From Carnobacterium pleistocenium FTR1 (GTDB taxonomy: Bacteria; Bacillota; Bacilli; Lactobacillales; Carnobacteriaceae), in contig NZ_JQLQ01000002.1 of NCBI RefSeq assembly GCF_000744285.1, positions 496,001 through 560,000 of the forward strand: DNA of 64,000 bases. The letters are read 5' to 3'. Both the position numbers and the translations under genes were made by a program. Below are positions 61,272-64,000 of the stretch, piece by piece. Each line of letters begins with the position of its first letter. Within the stretch, counting starts at the first letter, position 1. The notes beneath the pieces are model-generated. The model ran no database searches and was not told where the DNA came from. It saw nothing but the letters and a program-made list of their open reading frames with translations.

Positions 61272-63728
61272 TTGATTGAGAAATCATTTACAATCGAAGG
61301 GATGAGTTGTGCTTCATGTGCGCAAACCATCGAAAAAACAACCAAAAAATTGCCAGGAGTTAAAGAAGTAAGTGTCAATCTGGCTACTGAGAAAATGCAT
61401 ATTCAATATGATGAAGCTAGTCTTACGGATAAAAACATCAAAGATGCCGTAAGCCAATCTGGCTATAAAGTCGTATCAGATATTAAAAAGAAAACATTTA
61501 TTATTGAAGGGATGACTTGTGCATCTTGTGCCCAAACGGTTGAAAAAGCTACTGGGAAATTACCCGGTATTGTGAGTGCTGCTGTTAATTTAGCGACAGA
61601 AAAAATGGCTGTTCAATATGACCCCGAACAATTAGTACTGTCCGATATTACAAACGCTGTTAAAGAAGCAGGTTATGAAGCTCATGAAGAAATTGAAACA
61701 GCCGATGCAACTGATTTGGATCGCGAAAAGAAAGCTCAGCATATAAAAGATATGTGGCAGCGATTTTGGATTTCAGCAGTATTCACTGTTCCACTACTCT
61801 ATATTTCAATGGGACACATGTTGGGAATGCCTTTACCTGAAGTAATCAATCCTATGATGAATGCCGGATTGTTTGCTTTAACTCAATTGATTTTGACGTT
61901 GCCCGTTTTAGTTTTAGGTAGAGAATTTTTCAAAGTAGGTTTTAAGGCGTTAGTCAAGGGCCATCCTAATATGGATTCGCTCGTTGCATTAGGAACCAGT
62001 GCAGCTTTCTTATATAGTTTAGCGCTAACGATAGGAATAGGGATAGGAAACACGAATATAGCAATGAATCTTTATTATGAATCGGCGGCTGTTATTTTGA
62101 CATTGATCACGCTTGGAAAATACTTTGAAGCTCTTTCAAAAGGGAAGACATCTGAAGCAATAAAAAAATTGATAGGATTAGCTCCCAAAAAAGCTAGAGT
62201 GATACGCAATGACCAAGAAGTCGACGTGGCTATTGATGAAGTCCAAGTAAATGACATTATCATCGTCAAACCAGGCGAAAAAATGCCGGTCGATGGAATC
62301 GTTGTTGCAGGAAATACTTCAGTAGACGAAGCAATGCTGACTGGAGAAAGTATACCGGTTGAAAAAACGATTGGCGACGCGATTATTGGAGCCAGCATCA
62401 ATAAAAACGGAACGATTCAATACAAAGCTACAAAGGTGGGCAAGGATACAGCCTTAGCTCAAATCATTAAGCTAGTTGAAGATGCACAAGGTTCAAAGGC
62501 GCCAATTGCAAAATTAGCTGATATTATTTCTGGCTACTTTGTACCAATTGTAATCGTATTGGCTATTTTATCTGGATCAATTTGGTATCTAGCTGGAGAA
62601 TCAGGCGTATTTGCATTAACAATCGTTATTTCTGTATTGGTTATCGCTTGTCCTTGTGCACTAGGACTAGCGACACCTACTGCTATTATGGTCGGCACAG
62701 GTAAAGGTGCAGAATACGGTGTTTTAATAAAAAGTGGTGGAGCATTAGAAAAAACACACAAAATCCAGACAATCATCTTTGATAAAACGGGTACGATCAC
62801 AGAAGGGAAACCTGAAGTGACAGATATCCTAACTATTAATGGCATGACTGAAGATGAATTGCTTGTTCTGGCAGCATCTGCTGAAAAAGGATCAGAACAT
62901 CCATTAGGAGAAGCCATCGTTCAGGGAGCAGAAAAGAAAGCCTTAACACTGCTTAAAACGCAAGCGTTTAATGCAATTCCAGGACATGGAATTGAGGTAA
63001 CGATTGAGAATCAAACACTCTTATTAGGAAACAAAAAATTAATGACCGACCGCGGTATTTCGCTTGACGCAGTGGAGGCAACTTCTGATGCATTGGCTGG
63101 AGAAGGTAAAACACCCATGTTTATCTCTAAAGATGGTCAGTTAGCTGGAATAATTGCTGTTGCAGATACTGTAAAAGCAAGCAGCTTACAAGCAATTGAG
63201 AAGTTGCATAAAATGGGTCTAGAAGTAGCCATGATAACAGGCGATAATAAGCAAACAGCTGAAGCTATTGCAAAACAAGTCGGGATCGATCGTGTGTTAA
63301 GTGAAGTGCTGCCGGAAGAAAAAGCCAATGAAGTGAAAAAATTACAAGCTGAAGGCAAAACGGTTGCGATGGTTGGGGATGGAATCAATGATGCCCCAGC
63401 TTTAGCTCAAGCAGATATCGGAATCGCTATTGGATCAGGTACAGATGTAGCAATGGAATCGGCTGACATTGTATTGATGAGAAGCGATTTGATGGATGTA
63501 CCAACCGCTGTTGAATTAAGCAAAGCAACCATCAAAAATATCAAAGAAAATTTATTTTGGGCATTTGGATACAATGTACTTGGAATCCCGATTGCCATGG
63601 GCTTATTACATGTTATTGGTGGCCCACTATTAAACCCAATGTTGGCTGGGGCGGCCATGAGCTTTAGTTCAGTTTCGGTACTGATCAATGCATTGCGCTT
63701 AAAAAGATTTAAACCCTCTGCTAAATAG
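61272..63728 (+). CDS. copA: Copper-translocating P1B-type ATPase CopA
   Basis: An 818-residue copper pump with two N-terminal heavy-metal domains (GMSCASC, C13/C16; GMTCASC, C83/C86), eight membrane helices, the transport-site CPC (about 459-461, in IACPCALGLATP), the phosphorylation motif DKTGT (about 504), SEHPLGEA and GDGINDAPALAQADIG. The CPC type exports Cu(I). The start is TTG 61272 behind AGAGGGGGTG. CopZ follows 42 bases later. Confidence 0.96.
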   Translation: MIEKSFTIEGMSCASCAQTIEKTTKKLPGVKEVSVNLATEKMHIQYDEASLTDKNIKDAVSQSGYKVVSDIKKKTFIIEGMTCASCAQTVEKATGKLPGIVSAAVNLATEKMAVQYDPEQLVLSDITNAVKEAGYEAHEEIETADATDLDREKKAQHIKDMWQRFWISAVFTVPLLYISMGHMLGMPLPEVINPMMNAGLFALTQLILTLPVLVLGREFFKVGFKALVKGHPNMDSLVALGTSAAFLYSLALTIGIGIGNTNIAMNLYYESAAVILTLITLGKYFEALSKGKTSEAIKKLIGLAPKKARVIRNDQEVDVAIDEVQVNDIIIVKPGEKMPVDGIVVAGNTSVDEAMLTGESIPVEKTIGDAIIGASINKNGTIQYKATKVGKDTALAQIIKLVEDAQGSKAPIAKLADIISGYFVPIVIVLAILSGSIWYLAGESGVFALTIVISVLVIACPCALGLATPTAIMVGTGKGAEYGVLIKSGGALEKTHKIQTIIFDKTGTITEGKPEVTDILTINGMTEDELLVLAASAEKGSEHPLGEAIVQGAEKKALTLLKTQAFNAIPGHGIEVTIENQTLLLGNKKLMTDRGISLDAVEATSDALAGEGKTPMFISKDGQLAGIIAVADTVKASSLQAIEKLHKMGLEVAMITGDNKQTAEAIAKQVGIDRVLSEVLPEEKANEVKKLQAEGKTVAMVGDGINDAPALAQADIGIAIGSGTDVAMESADIVLMRSDLMDVPTAVELSKATIKNIKENLFWAFGYNVLGIPIAMGLLHVIGGPLLNPMLAGAAMSFSSVSVLINALRLKRFKPSAK

Positions 63729-63770
63729 AAGAGTAAAAAAATACTAGTATCAGAAATGGAGCGATGAAAA

Positions 63771-63974
63771 ATGAAAAAAATATTAACGATCGAAGGTATG
63801 AAGTGTGAAGGTTGTGCTAGCACGGTGGTTGAAAAACTAGGTTCTATTGAAGGCGTTGAACGTGTAGTCGTTGATTTAGAAAATAAACAGGCTGTTGTTG
63901 AAAGCCAAAATGAAATCGAGGAAACAGCGTTTATCCAATCACTAAGCGACACAAATTATTCCGTAACCAAATAA
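63771..63974 (+). CDS. copZ: Copper chaperone CopZ
   Basis: A 67-residue single heavy-metal-associated domain with the metal site GMKCEGC. It carries Cu(I) in the cytosol and exchanges it with CopA and CopY. It is the last gene of the copYAZ operon. A TGGAGCG site precedes the ATG. The site reads KCEGC, not TCASC as in the CopA domains. Confidence 0.92.
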   Translation: MKKILTIEGMKCEGCASTVVEKLGSIEGVERVVVDLENKQAVVESQNEIEETAFIQSLSDTNYSVTK

Positions 63975-64000
63975 CTAGTAAAAAGGCTGGATATATTTCC

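Overview
The window looks like chromosomal DNA of a motile, low-GC lactic acid bacterium of the Carnobacterium type. The pointers are a Firmicute-style fli/flg/flh operon, an arcABDC arginine deiminase cluster, several PTS systems, mevalonate-pathway genes (mvaS, mvaA), a class III copY/copA/copZ set, strong AGGAGG ribosome binding sites and frequent TTG starts. The genus is an inference; no rRNA gene is present. All coordinates and alignments were worked out by eye.

Region 1 (1-21022) is motility. The end of a large flagellar operon runs fliG (cut by the window edge), fliH, fliI, fliJ, fliK, flgD, a small TIGR02530-type gene, flgE, flbD, motA, motB, fliL, fliO, fliP, fliQ, fliR, flhB, flhA, a sigma-28 gene (fliA), two rod genes (flhO, flhP) and an FtsE-like ATPase with no FtsX partner. 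Two tandem chemoreceptor genes follow, the first behind a textbook sigma-28 promoter. fliM/fliY/cheY and flhF/flhG, which sit inside this operon in Bacillus, are not here.

Region 2 (21023-32300) is accessory and stress/energy metabolism: a hairpin-rich repeat block, yqxD, yjbQ, ohrR-ohr, an ArgR-family regulator divergent from arcA-arcB-arcD-arcC, a Crp/Fnr regulator (probably ArcR), a ROK sugar kinase and a divergent cis-prenyltransferase.

Region 3 (32300-46950) is sugar uptake. An ascorbate-type PTS (regulator with fused EIIA, EIIB, EIIC) is followed by a PHP phosphatase. A beta-glucoside system is spread over GH1 enzyme, EIIC, GntR repressor, LevR-type sigma-54 activator, EIIB, EIIA and a second GH1 enzyme. 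A perfect-looking sigma-54 promoter precedes EIIB, a cre box precedes EIIC, and a shared operator-like motif precedes the first GH1 gene and EIIC.

Region 4 (46950-64000) holds mvaS and mvaA (convergent), ctc (L25), a gluconate-type kinase, a split ThrE-type exporter, a class IV aminotransferase, a Nudix hydrolase, an ABC exporter with an OhrR-like regulator, an IS30 remnant, a second motAB pair with a sigma-28-like promoter, and copYAZ.

Two noncoding repeat families lie between the operons. One is a hairpin-forming element with about four copies (21180, 30215, 44104 and a fragment at 60581). The other is a MITE-like element with terminal inverted repeats (40238-40503 and 55671-56022); its second copy carries an expanded 51-bp tandem repeat.
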